Below are positions 43,735-57,210 of a stretch of 64,000 nt of DNA, in pieces. Position numbers and translations under genes: made by a program. The notes beneath the pieces are model-generated. The model had not been told where the DNA came from. It ran no database searches and saw nothing but the letters and a program-made list of their open reading frames with translations. The DNA comes from Apostichopus japonicus. Its lineage: Eukaryota; Echinodermata; Holothuroidea; Aspidochirotida; Stichopodidae. The stretch is from contig NC_092572.1 in assembly GCF_037975245.1 (NCBI RefSeq), positions 18,561,989-18,625,988 on the forward strand, written 5' to 3'. Numbering within the stretch: the first letter of the stretch is position 1; each line of letters begins with the position of its first letter.

Positions 43735-46700
43735 CTCTGTAAAGAAATCATATCAGGAAAGTAGATATTAGGTGATCCTGTATTCTTGAGAGAATGTTAA
43801 AGGGAGGTAGAGGGAGGAGGCCTGGGATCTAGATGAAGAGAGGGAGAAATATTTGGTCAGAGAAAAAGGAAGGAAATGGTTAAGAATACACGAACAATCA
43901 GTTTCAAGGGCTGTCAAGGGAGGATTGATAAGGACCAACGGCAGGGAATAAAGAGATTACTATCACTCTCTTCTAACCCAAATGCCACTGTTACCACCCT
44001 CTTACTAAGTGGCCCAACCGAAGGATACTATGTCACTGCTACATCTCCCCCCCCCCCTCCCTCACTCCATTGTGTTGATGTTACCAATCCCATCCCAGCT
44101 GACACATCCCAAGAATACTGAGTCACCGCTACATCTCTCCACTTGCCAACACTCCACTCTGTTGCTGTTACCACGCTCTTCCCAGCTGACCCAACCTAAA
44201 GAATACTATGTCAGCGCTACATCTCTCCCTTACCCTACACTCCACTCTGTAATTTGATCACACTCTTTCCAGCTGATTCAACCCAAGAATACTATGTCAC
44301 TGCTACATCTCTCTCATCCCTCACACTCCACTCTGTTACTGTTACCAATCTCTTCCCAGCTGACACATCCCAAGAGTACTATGTAACTGCTACATCTCTC
44401 CCCTCCCCCACACTCCACTCTGTTACTGTTACCACTCTCTTCCCAGCTGACCCAACCCAAGAATACTATGTCACTGCTACATATCTCTCTCTCCCCTCAC
44501 ACTCCACTCTGTTACTGTTACCACTCTCTTCCCAGCTGACCAAACAATACTATGTCTCTGCTACATCTTTCCCCTCCCCCACACTCGACTCTGTCACTGT
44601 TACCCCTTTCCTCCCTGGTGAACCATCCCAGAAACTTCCTACGATATAACTGACTAAGTGAATGATTTTACTTACCGTCAGTGAATTGGAAAGCAAAGCC
44701 TATACCGCTAATCCCATCCATATTTGTGTTGAAGGTAACCCAGCAGCTGCTGCTAGGAATTTGGAACAATCTCCTAGCTTGTGGAAGGTTATTCACACTA
44801 CTAACACCATTAAAGGTGTCAATGGTTCCAACGCCTACAACAGAACCAGATCCAAACTGGACTTCGTCTCCTGGACTGATGACTATGGAGAGCACCGCTA
44901 GGTTTAAAGATGTGCTACTACCCTGGATGATATATCCCACGTTAGGGCCTTCTACGTTAGGAGTTCCAAAGTTAGGAGATGTAAACACGCCACTTGGTAA
45001 GGAAGACACCAGTATCAGTTCTAAACATTAGTAGAAACAGGGAAAAACAATCAGGATACACCACAAGAGAGAAAGACAAAGAATATTCTAGTGTGACGTT
45101 AAAATCCTCTGTATCCGGTTTGTAAGGAGTCACAAACCTATCAAACAGTGGCGGAGCTAGGGGTATTGGTCAGGAAAGAGGGGCGATCGACACGGAAGCA
45201 GGTCACTTCGCCCAACAACCATTTCGCCCAACTGCCATTTCGCCCAACCTAACCATTTCGCCCAACCAGCCTGGTCATTTCGCCCAACCTAACCATTTCG
45301 CCCAACCAGCCTGGTCATTTCGCCCAACCTTGATTAAATATGATACTTCAAAAGGAAACGTTCGGGAATTGTTAACGTTACAGGATACGAACCGAATATT
45401 TGAAACTTGAGGATGGATCAGTGTGTTAGGGGTTAGGTTTGATAGGTTTGATAGTAAACGTTCAGCTATCTATTATAAATCATTATTACACTGCTAATAC
45501 ACTGCGATAACGATATTTTTTTGTTCGTTGAACAAACATATAATAATATAACTTCCAATAATATAACCCAAAATAAATCAAATTGAACTAGTGAAATAGA
45601 AACGGTTATATTATTCCACACCGATTCCCTTTGTTTGTATAATAATATAACTTCCATATAATAATAATATAACTTCCAATAATATAACCCAAAATAAATC
45701 AAATTGAACTAGTGAAATAGAAACGGTGACATTATTCCACACCGATTCCCCTTTGTTTGTATAATAATATAACTTCCAATAATATAACCCAAAATAAATC
45801 AAATTGAACTAGTGAAATAGAAACGGTTACATTATTCCACACCGATTCCCCTTTGTTTGTATAATAATATAACTTCCATATAATAATAATATAACTTCCA
45901 ATAATATAACCCAAAATAAATCAAATTGAAATTAAGAAATAGAAACGGTTATATTATTCCACACCGATTCTCATTTGTTTTTATAATAGTATAACTTGCA
46001 TTGTATGCGTAAACGCCTAAAGTAGTGTAATCCTCCCATTATACCCGAAATAACTGCTCAGACTCCGATCGATATCGAGCGGACCTCACTTTATTTACCT
46101 ATTACGAAGTAACCTAACCCAAAATAAATCAAATTGAACTAGTGGAATAGAAAAAAGAATATTATTCTGACTGAATATTAGTAAAAATAAGGTTGGGCGA
46201 AATGACCATGCTGGTTGGGCGAAATGACTATGATGGTTGGGCGAAATGACCATGCTAGTTGGGCGAAATTACCAGGCTGGTTGGGCGAAATGGCAGTTGG
46301 GCGAAATGGTTGTTGGGCGAAGTGACTATAGATAGCATCGACACTATCTGAGCGGAGCGCCACAACAGGTTGGCGCGGAGCGTACATAATTGTTTTAGTA
46401 AAGAGACTCCCTAGATCGCCGGAAATGACCCTTTCCGGGTCTTGCTAATTTCCAGATAAACGAAGAATAAATAGGTGTGATCGCCATCTTGTCAGAAAAT
46501 TACACCAACAAAATGTGACAAATGTCAGTAGGTATTTGAGAGCGCAATAAAAAAGTCAATAATCGCGAATAAGTAAAAATTGGTAAAAGGCTGAAAAGGC
46601 GCCAGCAGTCCATTTGAGTCCGTCAGGGGGGGGGGGTGCATCCGATCCCTCTGACGTATGGACGCTCCGCCACTGCTATCCATTATACCCTGTTCTATGT

Positions 46701-49700
46701 GACAGCGTTCACTGTCTGAAAAAACCTCTCCAATCGGCTAAGGAGAATATCATTCCATTTGGAAGATAAAATAAGAGATTTTTCATGTTCATTCGCACAC
46801 ACAAGGTCGAAGACTTTATCAACTCCAAATAATTATAAAATCACCCAGCCCATCATGTGCTTCAGCTTTTAATGTTTGTCATTCTTTATTAATAACAATT
46901 TTGTACCATAGAGATGGGTTTTGTAAATGTTTTGAATTGAACAAACTGCAGCCGCCCTTTTACATGATCTTATCATAACGTTTGGTGTCACCGTCAACAC
47001 TGTCAACACTCACCTTGAAAATATTTAAAAGAAACCAAAAAGAAAAGTTTCGAATCCTATAGTGGCACTGTGACAACATACATTTACAAAATGACAGCTC
47101 CAAGACACAATCACTTTGGAACAAAGACATCTTCAAATGCGAACGAATGTTTAGCTTTATGTTTGACGGGAGGGCTGAGGGGTAGTTCTTGTTCACATGG
47201 ATCCTCTGTCATATAAGCTAAATATGATGGGTGGGCCTTGTGCCTCCTTTTAAGACAATATCATATAGAGGTGCAACAGTAAAACAGCCACATTAAATCA
47301 TTCACTAGGCATAGTGACACATTGCCATAGCAACAGAAACACCAGGTAACTATCCTACCCTCTTGGGCCAAATTTACAAGCTCATATTCAACCAGGTTAC
47401 AGAAACAATAACTAGCAAGCAGATTTAAGCATGCTTTCTCCATGACCGGTCACACAGTTAGAAATCAAATTCAAGAAGATGTGTCGTTTTATTCTCACCC
47501 TGCGCGCAGCGTTCACCAGCAAAACCTCCCGCACAACTGCAAACTGCTCCATTAACACCATCATTACAGACTCCGCCATTCTGACAAAAGTTGGGGTTAC
47601 CTGAGCAAAATCCTGTCGACACTGTCAAGAAATTAAAAGATGAAAAACTTGAAAAACATCTGCTCAAATTGACTAAAAGTAGTAGTAAAAAGCATTTAGC
47701 TTTATTTCCAGTATTGTTTTGCCAAATTTGAAATGAACATACCTGTGTACAGTTTCACATGCACGTCAAACAATGCACGTCAAACAAAGACGCAGTCTTG
47801 GATACTTAACAATCAGAAGAAGTTCAAAATCATGATGGCTAACTAAAGAATAACTCACAATTTGGACAAACTTTCTCATAAAGACGAGTTTTTTTATTAG
47901 TCTAGTCTATTTAACAACAAAACATATGTTTAAGTTAATTCAAGGTTGATTTCCAAAAAACATCCATGGGCCTTTTTTGGTTTGTTTTTTTGTTCCGGAA
48001 AAAATATTCATATTTAATAAGTTCAATGAAATACATAGCGACCATAATCGCCTCTGGAAAATCCATGCCCAAAACTGAAAATCATTAACTCGATGCTAAT
48101 TTATCAAAGAACCCTTCATTCTCACAAAGATATTGACTGTTAAATATGAAGATTGGGTGATTTGTGTTCGTAATATCACGTTAAGTTTGACTTGGACGTG
48201 AGGATGGAAGGAGATACAAATCATAATTAGGCCTATCCATTAGGCCTAACGCTATGGTAGTAGATTCTTTCGTAAGAAATGTTGTGTAGGGTAGAGAGGC
48301 AGAAGGATGGTATTAACCTTGAATAACAGTCACATCAAAACTACAGACTGCTGTGTTCCCTGATGGATCCATGAAGATATAAGAAACGGTGGTGGTCCCA
48401 GCAGCGAAAACTTGCCCAGGGAAGTGAGACCTTGAATCAAGAATAGTGACTCCAGAATTGTCATCAGCACGTGGATCAACCCAAGTAACTGAAGCTGAAT
48501 TTGAAGATGCTGTCTCTGTGATATCACCAGGGCAACCAGAAATTACAGGAGGTTCGATATCCACTGGAGTAACTGTCCCTTTTGTAGAGAAGAAAAGATC
48601 ACGAAACTACCTTCACATACAATTTTATCCACTATTCTTATTAACTTAATTTAACTCTTTTTTTTCTTAAATGCTTACTTATTATTGTGTTATTCTTCAT
48701 CATGTAAAGCACATATGAATAATATATTTTAAAGTTTTCGCTATATAAAGAACCATGACAATAATACAATCCATTGACGATTCGTAAGTTTGGGCGGCAG
48801 GGTGAGAATGATTGGAATGGAGAGATGGACATCATCCCTTGCCAAGAAAGCATCTGACAAACAATGTCGGCTATCATAGGTAAAACACAAGATGGAAACA
48901 CATATGAACACACATGGAAATCCCTGTGTTTTTGGAACCAGTTCCATAGGTAAAATCACATGTGTTTCACACATTTTGACATGCAAACATGTGTAGAAAG
49001 CCTGTGGATTTGACACGTGGGGCACGTGGGAGTGAAAACACATGTTTCTACCTGTGACAAACGATACATACATACATACATACTTACGATACATAGGCAA
49101 CTTAGAAAATTCTGAGTCACAGAAAACCTTGCCGTATGCCTAACAATTACATACTTATACATGTAAACCTAACAACATCGGTGTATACAATAACTTGGAC
49201 CGACTAGGTCAATGGGGTAATGAACGAATAAACGTACCAACCATGGAGGGTCATGTGACATGCTCCCTTGAAGCACACAACTCTCATAGTAGTCCTTGAA
49301 TGTGTATTCTACTGTACACTAACGTCACGATCTCATAGCTACCACATTCCTTGTGAATCTACGCAAACAATGTAATCTAGCTGAGTGGCACATTTTTCAA
49401 CTGTATACTGCAATTGTTAAATTAAAGAATTGCTTTTTCAAGTATTTTATTTCGAAAATTCGAACTGCAGGCTCTCGAACACACGCAGCTTGTTAGGACT
49501 GTACACAAATGTACATAGACACGAGAAACAGACGACATGATTTGTTGCTCCTTAGCAACACAGAGCTCCTGCTTTGGCACATATGTCTGACGCAAGGAAT
49601 CCATACGACTCTGACAGTAGATGTTCGAATCATAGCCAGGGTCCATACAGATCAAGCTTTTTGATGAGACAGAGAGTTAATCTCAACAACTTCATCATCC

Positions 49701-52700
49701 AAACCTAAGTAATTATTCTCAAATTTACTGCAAATACCTGTTGTAGTGGTATTCTGTTGTCTGCGGAATGCTTATCTCTTCGAACTGACAAATGGTTAAT
49801 AATATGTAGGTAGCGACTGGGAGCACGTCACATGACCCTCCCTCGTTGGTACGTTTACATACTGTGCATTGATCCCTCCAGGTCATCTAAAATTTGATGC
49901 CTTACAATGACACATGGTGCACTGACCAATTACGTATAGTTAAAATGTTTAAAATTACAAAAGATATCCCAGATTATCACATGGGTTAATATACACCTAA
50001 CCATTGAATGTGCTATGTCTAACAAGTACATAAGCTACCCCACACTATCACATTGGTTTATATATACCTAACCATTGTATGTTCTATGTCTAACAATTAC
50101 ATAAGCTATCCCAGGTTATCACATACATATAAAAATACATACATGGGGTTATATATACCTAACAATTGTATGTGCTATGTTTTACAATTACATCAGCTAC
50201 CCCAGATTATCACATGGTTTATATTCACCTTATCACTGTATATGCTAGTTCTAACAAATACATAAGCTACCCCAGACTATCACATGGGTTTATGTATACC
50301 TAACCGCAGTATACATGTGCTATGTCTAACAGTTACATAAGCTACCCCAGATTATCACATGGGTATAAGTATACCTAACCATTGCACATGCTATAGTATG
50401 TATATCAATTACATACGCTATTCCAGGTTATCACATAGGTTTATATATACCTAACCATTGTATGTGCTATGTCTAACAATTACATAAGCTACATTATCAC
50501 ATGGGTATAAGTATACCTAACCATTGCACATGCTATAGTATGTATATCAATTACATACGCTATTCCAGGTTATCACATAGGTTTATATATACCTAACCAT
50601 TGTATGTGCTATGTCTAACAATTACATAAGCTACATTATCACATGGGTTTAAGTATACCTAACCATTGCATATGCTATGTCTAACAATTAAATTTTAGCT
50701 ATACCCCAGACTCTCACATGGGTTTATATATATCTAATCATTGTATGTGCTATGTCTAACAATTACATAAGCTACCCCAGGCTATCACATGGTTTATATA
50801 CACCTAACCATAGCAAACAAGTGCTACTTAAATGACACATACATCATCTGAAGTTCATGCATGCAAGCTGCACTTGATGAGTTAAATGTTTATGAGTCAG
50901 GGTGATCATTGATCAGACTCTATGTTCCTTTTGCCTTTGACAAGGAATACAAAATCTACATATCTTCAAAATTGACAGTCATAAAAATCTATTACCTGTT
51001 TCACAGTTCAACCCAGAGAAGCCCGAATTGCAGAGACAAAAGAAGCCGGCCACGGTCCCGGGAGATGGGAAACAGGATCCTCCATTCAAACATGGACTCG
51101 GCAAGCAGGGACCAGTACCTAGAAATAGGAGGGGTATACAAATGGTAGGATACAGTACTCCAGAGACAGACTCAGTGATGTGAGAATTGATCCTGCACAC
51201 ATTGATCAATCATTCATTAATCATTTATAACAAAATCAATCAATCGATTGTATAAAAGCTCAGTAAACAAAGTAAACTATAGTTTAAAAGGTTTGATCAA
51301 TGCTTATCCGCTACACGTAATAAATGATATAAATTGAACCCTTGGTGTTACATTATGTCAAGCATGCAGACAAATCAATCAATCAATCTATCCATAAATC
51401 AATTATCCAATGAACAACATGAAATATATAATTCTGATGGCTTGTTCAATAGTTTGCTTATATACACACAACAAAGAGAAATTGGGTCATTTTTTATCTT
51501 CATTTAAATTGTCCCTTTGTGTAAGAGCTAGAATCAATAAATTAATCAACCAAATATATCTAACCTGAACTACAATCACTCACTGACAAGATTCATTATG
51601 CTGCTTACTACGAGAGTCCTTCAAAGCCACAAGTGCTGGTCAAGTTTCCTGACATATCTGTTCCATCCCAGAGGGGGAGGGGGGGGGGGACTCAGATGCC
51701 AAATGATATAATCATTTCCATAATTTTCCCTACATTTATATTCCATTTTTCTGTTTCTATACAACCTCACCTTTTATCCTTATTGAGGTATAAATTTGAT
51801 TTTTTTTTGGGGGGGGGGCTTGTCCCCCCCCCCATTTGCTACGTGATACCACATATCAGACTTAATATTCTGATATTCCTCCATAAGAAAACTTCAATTA
51901 AGTATAAATGAAATGTCAGTTTGAAGAATTTAAATTTACCAGCCACGGAATTCACGACGACATTAAAGACACAAGAATCAGAGCCACATTTTCTCAATGA
52001 AATTCATATTCAGCAATATATTGAATCATTTAGAGTTACATAGAGTTAAATATATTGATATAATAAAAGCAGGATTCTTCTTCAAACATTACACCCCACA
52101 CCAAGTGCTAATTTACTGTAAGAGATTGCCATTCTTTAGGAAAAATTTGTTCCAGTATTTTTCAAGTCTTAAATTAAACTTCTGTCTTTGCCTACAAACC
52201 AGAAGTCATGCATGCATCTGTGAGTGTGTATATGAAATAGCTGAACTTTACAAACAATCCCCCCAAACGTTGGAATAATGCTCAAGGTCAGTTTTGCAGT
52301 AAGTCTATTGTTGAAGCTGTTTCTTTTCCATGACATATATTATTAAGTTTTACTGGAATCCCATATTTAGCCAAAATGGTCCACTCACATTTTACCGTGA
52401 TTTCCCACACAAAGTACCAACAATCCACATTAGTTGTAAGTAAATAAGTATGTAAGTAAACTAATGGTCCGTAAAATCGGAAATTTCGATACTCGCACAA
52501 TATAAGAAATACAAAAACATATAAATATAACAATATTCACATTTACAATTAACAGTAAGAAGGTAAGATTAAGTTAAATATTTAAAGAAAGAGAGCCTAC
52601 CCATCCAAGGACTAGCCAAGGGACCACCTATCGCATCAAATTGTTGATGTAAAGTTTTATTGCACGAGGGATAAATGAACTACGGTGTCGGTTAGTCTTC

Positions 52701-55700
52701 AGTTGAGGAAGTCTTAGTCTACCAATGCCCCTATCTGTTAATCTATCATGGCAGATCTGCTCTAAACTGTACCACGCTGTTTGCACAGGAATTGTTACCA
52801 TCTTACCTCCAGTTTCACATTGGTTCCCACTGAAGCCCAAAGTGCAGATGCATCTGAAATCGTTCCCAAATGCTGGTGCGTTAATGCATGTGCCGCCATT
52901 TAGACAAGGAGTAGAGTCACACGGTGCTACAGGTGCTGCAGATTGAGAGGGGGAGGGGTAAAAATGGCTTAAATTTATAGCAGATCTTACAAGACTGTTC
53001 AACCAGGCTGTAATTGATTTGAAAGAGGAACAACAAAGAAACCCTTGTCTTAGCAAAACCCGACACTTATATATTCCCACCTATTTGACCTAATTTTTTC
53101 CCTTGTACAACTGGATGGAATCTGTAATTAGTTAGTGTCTTTGTTATAAACCATGCGATACAATTAAGCATAAACTTTTGCAGTTATGTAAGAACATAAA
53201 TTAACACCTCCAGTGAGTCCTATTTACAAATCGGAAAAAAAAATCACCTAGACTGCAGTGAACAACTTCATAACAAGCATGCCAAGGTGATATAGCATAT
53301 GAAAAGTGGTTGTAGTGGTGAGAAGCGGGAGTGGGAGGGAGGAGGGAGAGGAGGGAGAGGAGGTGAGAAGCTTTGCATTTCATGAACTGATATGCCTTAG
53401 TATCTGTCACACCAAGAAAAATGTCAAAGAGTTTGTATACAACATTGTCCGTGGTAGAGACTTTGTGTGAATCCTTTTTGCAGTGTAAAATATTTCTGTA
53501 CTTCTTTATGGACAATATGATGAGGTCAGTTAGTCTAAAATGACTAACATGGCAAGTATAAACCACATATCCAGAGGAGAGGGGGAGAGGGGGGGTCTAG
53601 CATTCACCTTTTTCTATCCCTCACTCAAAAATTCCAAAAAGTTACAAGTATAAGCGTGCGTTTTGAGACTGAATGTATAGTCTAAATATGTCTTAGAATG
53701 CACTATACAACATCACAAATATCTACTTTTTTATTTTTTTACCCTCCTCAATGGGGTCAGCTTCAATAAACCTGGTGCCACATCGCTTCCTATATAAAAT
53801 CGTAGATTTGCCTCTGTGTCCTCATGATCACCATCTTTCAATACACATTACACCATCACAGTATATCATGCAGTGACACAGGGTTGAAACTTGTATATTT
53901 TTTTATAATTCCCAAATTCGCAAAAAGGTTTGAAAGGAATGTCACTTCCTATAAATATCGTTGAAGAGATAATATTTTGTTTTTTAACTTTTAAAGCGAT
54001 TGAAAAAATTGAAAGCTCAGGGAAGGTTACTCTTATTAGTGAAAGTCACACACTCACCAGCCAGTACGGTTAAGATGAATGTGCATGTTACTACATTGCC
54101 TGCTGCATCTCGGTATTGGTATATGATGGTATAAACGCCAATCTGATAAATGCCGGGCCGTCCGGTGTTGCGGACTAATGCAACGGTACCGCTGTCATCG
54201 AAGACGATAATATCTGGCCAGGTGACATCCGCGTAAGTCTCTCCGGGGTTTGCTGTTACTGTGATGTCCGAAGGGCAGTTAGCAATGGTTGGAGGACTGA
54301 CGTCCACTGTGAGGTAATTGTAAAACACATAAGTATGACAGACAATTCAATGACAGGTTGGTACATACTTCCACACAGCTTGATGCTGTTCTTGTCCCCT
54401 TAAGGGTCTGCTGCAAAAGGAGAGATATTTCAGCATCACTGCAGCCAGGCTGTATGCGTGGGACGTAACATATGGTGCTCTCTATGTGGGACATGATAAG
54501 AAGCTGCAGCAGAGATATATACACCCTTCTATGATACTAGGTTTGCCATGCTGCAGTGGGATTTTCTCGCTGCTTCAGTTTTTCGTCTTGACCTCGTCTC
54601 AAGTTTCCTGTCGAGGATCCTTATCAAGATGACAGATACTTAAGTTTCCTTGCCCACTCAAAGGTTTAATGCCAATAATATTTATATCAACACCACACAA
54701 TCGGTACAGAACTGGCTATTGGCTCAGTTTGTTGTTTGTACTTTTGCAATGGTTACTCCAATATATACAAGAAAGCTCATCAACACCCCCCCACCCCACC
54801 CGCACACACACACCCCAGGGTATACATATATATATAATAAGTTGCATGAACTTAATAAATCGGCATACAGATGATGAAAGGCATCAAGGAAGATAATCCT
54901 CCACAAAGATTTACGTCCAACGAACGTGCGAGCATGGTACCTACCTATACCAATTTCGCAAGTATCACCACTGAAGCCGTTGGCACACTGGCAAACAAAG
55001 TACTTTGTGAAGCTTGTACACTGTCCTCCATTTCTGCAAGGCCCTGATAGACAGGGATTTGTCACTGTAATACAAGGAAATGATATTGAACAGGCCTGAA
55101 TGTTTCCAACAAATAACATAATCCAAACTCGATCACCTTTTGCAAAGTGGTCTTAATGTCATCATATTATTATAATTATTATTATTATTGGTCTTTTCAA
55201 TTCACTGCAGTAAACACACAAAAGAAGAAAAGAAAGTTATTAACATCTTTCGATGCTACTACACACATATATTGGATATATATTGGATATATATTGGATA
55301 TATATATATATATATATATGTACATTGTTTGCTAGAAATTAAATAACTGAAATATTAAGAAGTTTTCCTACCACTGAATTCACATCTGTTGCCATAGAAT
55401 CCTTCTAGACAACTGCAGAACGTTCCAATCGCTTGACTAAAGCTACAGTAAGTGTTCCAACAGGTACCCTGATTCCTACAAATAACTGAGGATTGGCTAC
55501 ACTGATCCAAAACAGCATTCTGAACTGTTGAGCAAAAAAGATAATTTTGAAATTCATAAAAAGAAGAAGGCACCGTTATGTCTATATATAGTGTGGGATT
55601 TCCTATGGTATCTTGCCTTGAGGATGATTGTCAGGTCTGTTACAGCACCCCTTCCCCCTTCCCACCCCACACCCCCAAAGGCTGAAGCCAGCACTGTTCC

Positions 55701-57151
55701 TTCTATTCCCCTTGCCCTTTGGTTCTTGTGTCACTATGCGTCCCACTGTTTCAACAACATACCTTATCCTATTGTTCATACCGCTCGCTTACTTATTTGT
55801 TTTGCTTAAAATTTCCGACTAAAGTGGGACTAATTCAAAATCCTGAATTCTCAAATTATGGTCGGGCTAGAAGATTTGTGCTTGATTTGACGAGAACCCA
55901 GACTTACCAGTGAATGTTCCACAGTCCATCCCAGAGAAGCCAACTGGACAAATACAGGTATATTGAGGGATGAAGAACTGAACATTGGACTCCGAACTGT
56001 AGCTGTTAAGACACGTAGCTCCATTGGCACAGGGATTGGAATCGCACGGTGAATTTGAAATGCCTGACAGGAAAGGAGGAAAATGGGTTGAAAATATAAT
56101 AGACCACAGGATGTGACACATGAATTGTTCATCTAAAGTAACAGATGACTATAGTGACTGTAGAAAAGAAACTGACCACAGGATGTGACACATGAATTTT
56201 TTATCTAACATAACAGATGACTAGACTTTAGAAACTAATTTTTTTCCAGTTGTGTTTGATTTAGAGCATTATAATGCTTGGTCTGGGAGTGAAGGAACAT
56301 TTGTCTTAGGATAATAAAACCTGCATATGTGGTCATAATATCTAGCCTGGAATTGTGTGGTGAAAATGGAACATAAATACAGCTGGGATCCCATGATGAC
56401 TTTAAAAGTCTTGACAGGGTTAGAAAAGATGTAACATGGATATTTTTGTTAATAACAGATGATGACTAGTAGAAAAGAACTTGAATTTACTTTTCCATTT
56501 AAGATATATCATTCTAAGCCTAATTGTCTGGGAGTAAAGTTAGTCAGAAAAATAAGTATTTGTCATTAACCTGCTCACTTTGTCAAAGTATCTAGGACTG
56601 AGGCTGACTTTGGTTGGTTCAATTTCAGATTGGGATATTAAGTACCGAATACAAGTACCACATCAAACTACCAAATACCCAGTAACGAATACAAGCACCA
56701 AAAACAAGTACGGGATACAAGAAAGAGGTGAGTTTCTAATAAATTTAATTTTCTATCGTGCGACTTCTAACAACAAATTTAATTTCCAATTTGAAAGAAA
56801 TTTCGCAGCTTTTTGCAACAACAAACTTTCTGTACTCTTTCAATTATAAAGTATAAATAGTAATAAAATATGAATACTTTCAGTCAATTTTACATTGTAT
56901 GATAAACTGACAAATTGGACTTTAATGTTAGGTTTTAACTTACCTGCAAGATCCTGACAGTCAACACCAGTGTAGCCATCTCTACAGAGGCATTTGTAGT
57001 TATCGTTTAGTAATGACACACAGCATCCGTCATTCTGACACGGGAATCGTAAGCATGCATTACGCACCACGATTGAACCTACGGAATACAAAATTATTAA
57101 TATTATAATATATATATATATATATGTATATATATACGGAATTCAAAATTA

Positions 57152-57210
<59 letters not shown>

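Larger units (their letters stand above)
45146..46675. mobile_element. hAT element, 1,530 bp, in an intron of the mosaic gene
   Basis: Terminal inverted repeats CAGTGGCGGAGC (45,146-45,157) and GCTCCGCCACTG (46,664-46,675), the same family as 36,571-38,520. Flanks CTATCAAA and CTATCCAT agree at 6 of 8 positions. It holds the module CTATCTGAGCGGAGCGCCAC at 46,344. A second element is nested at 45,194-46,336. No transposase frame. Confidence 0.85.
48564..50995. other. Intron with a TIR element and a 71-bp satellite
   Basis: The intron between the EGF exon at 50,996 and the HYR exon at 48,563. Apart from the two listed repeats, only short open frames are present. Confidence 0.6.
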
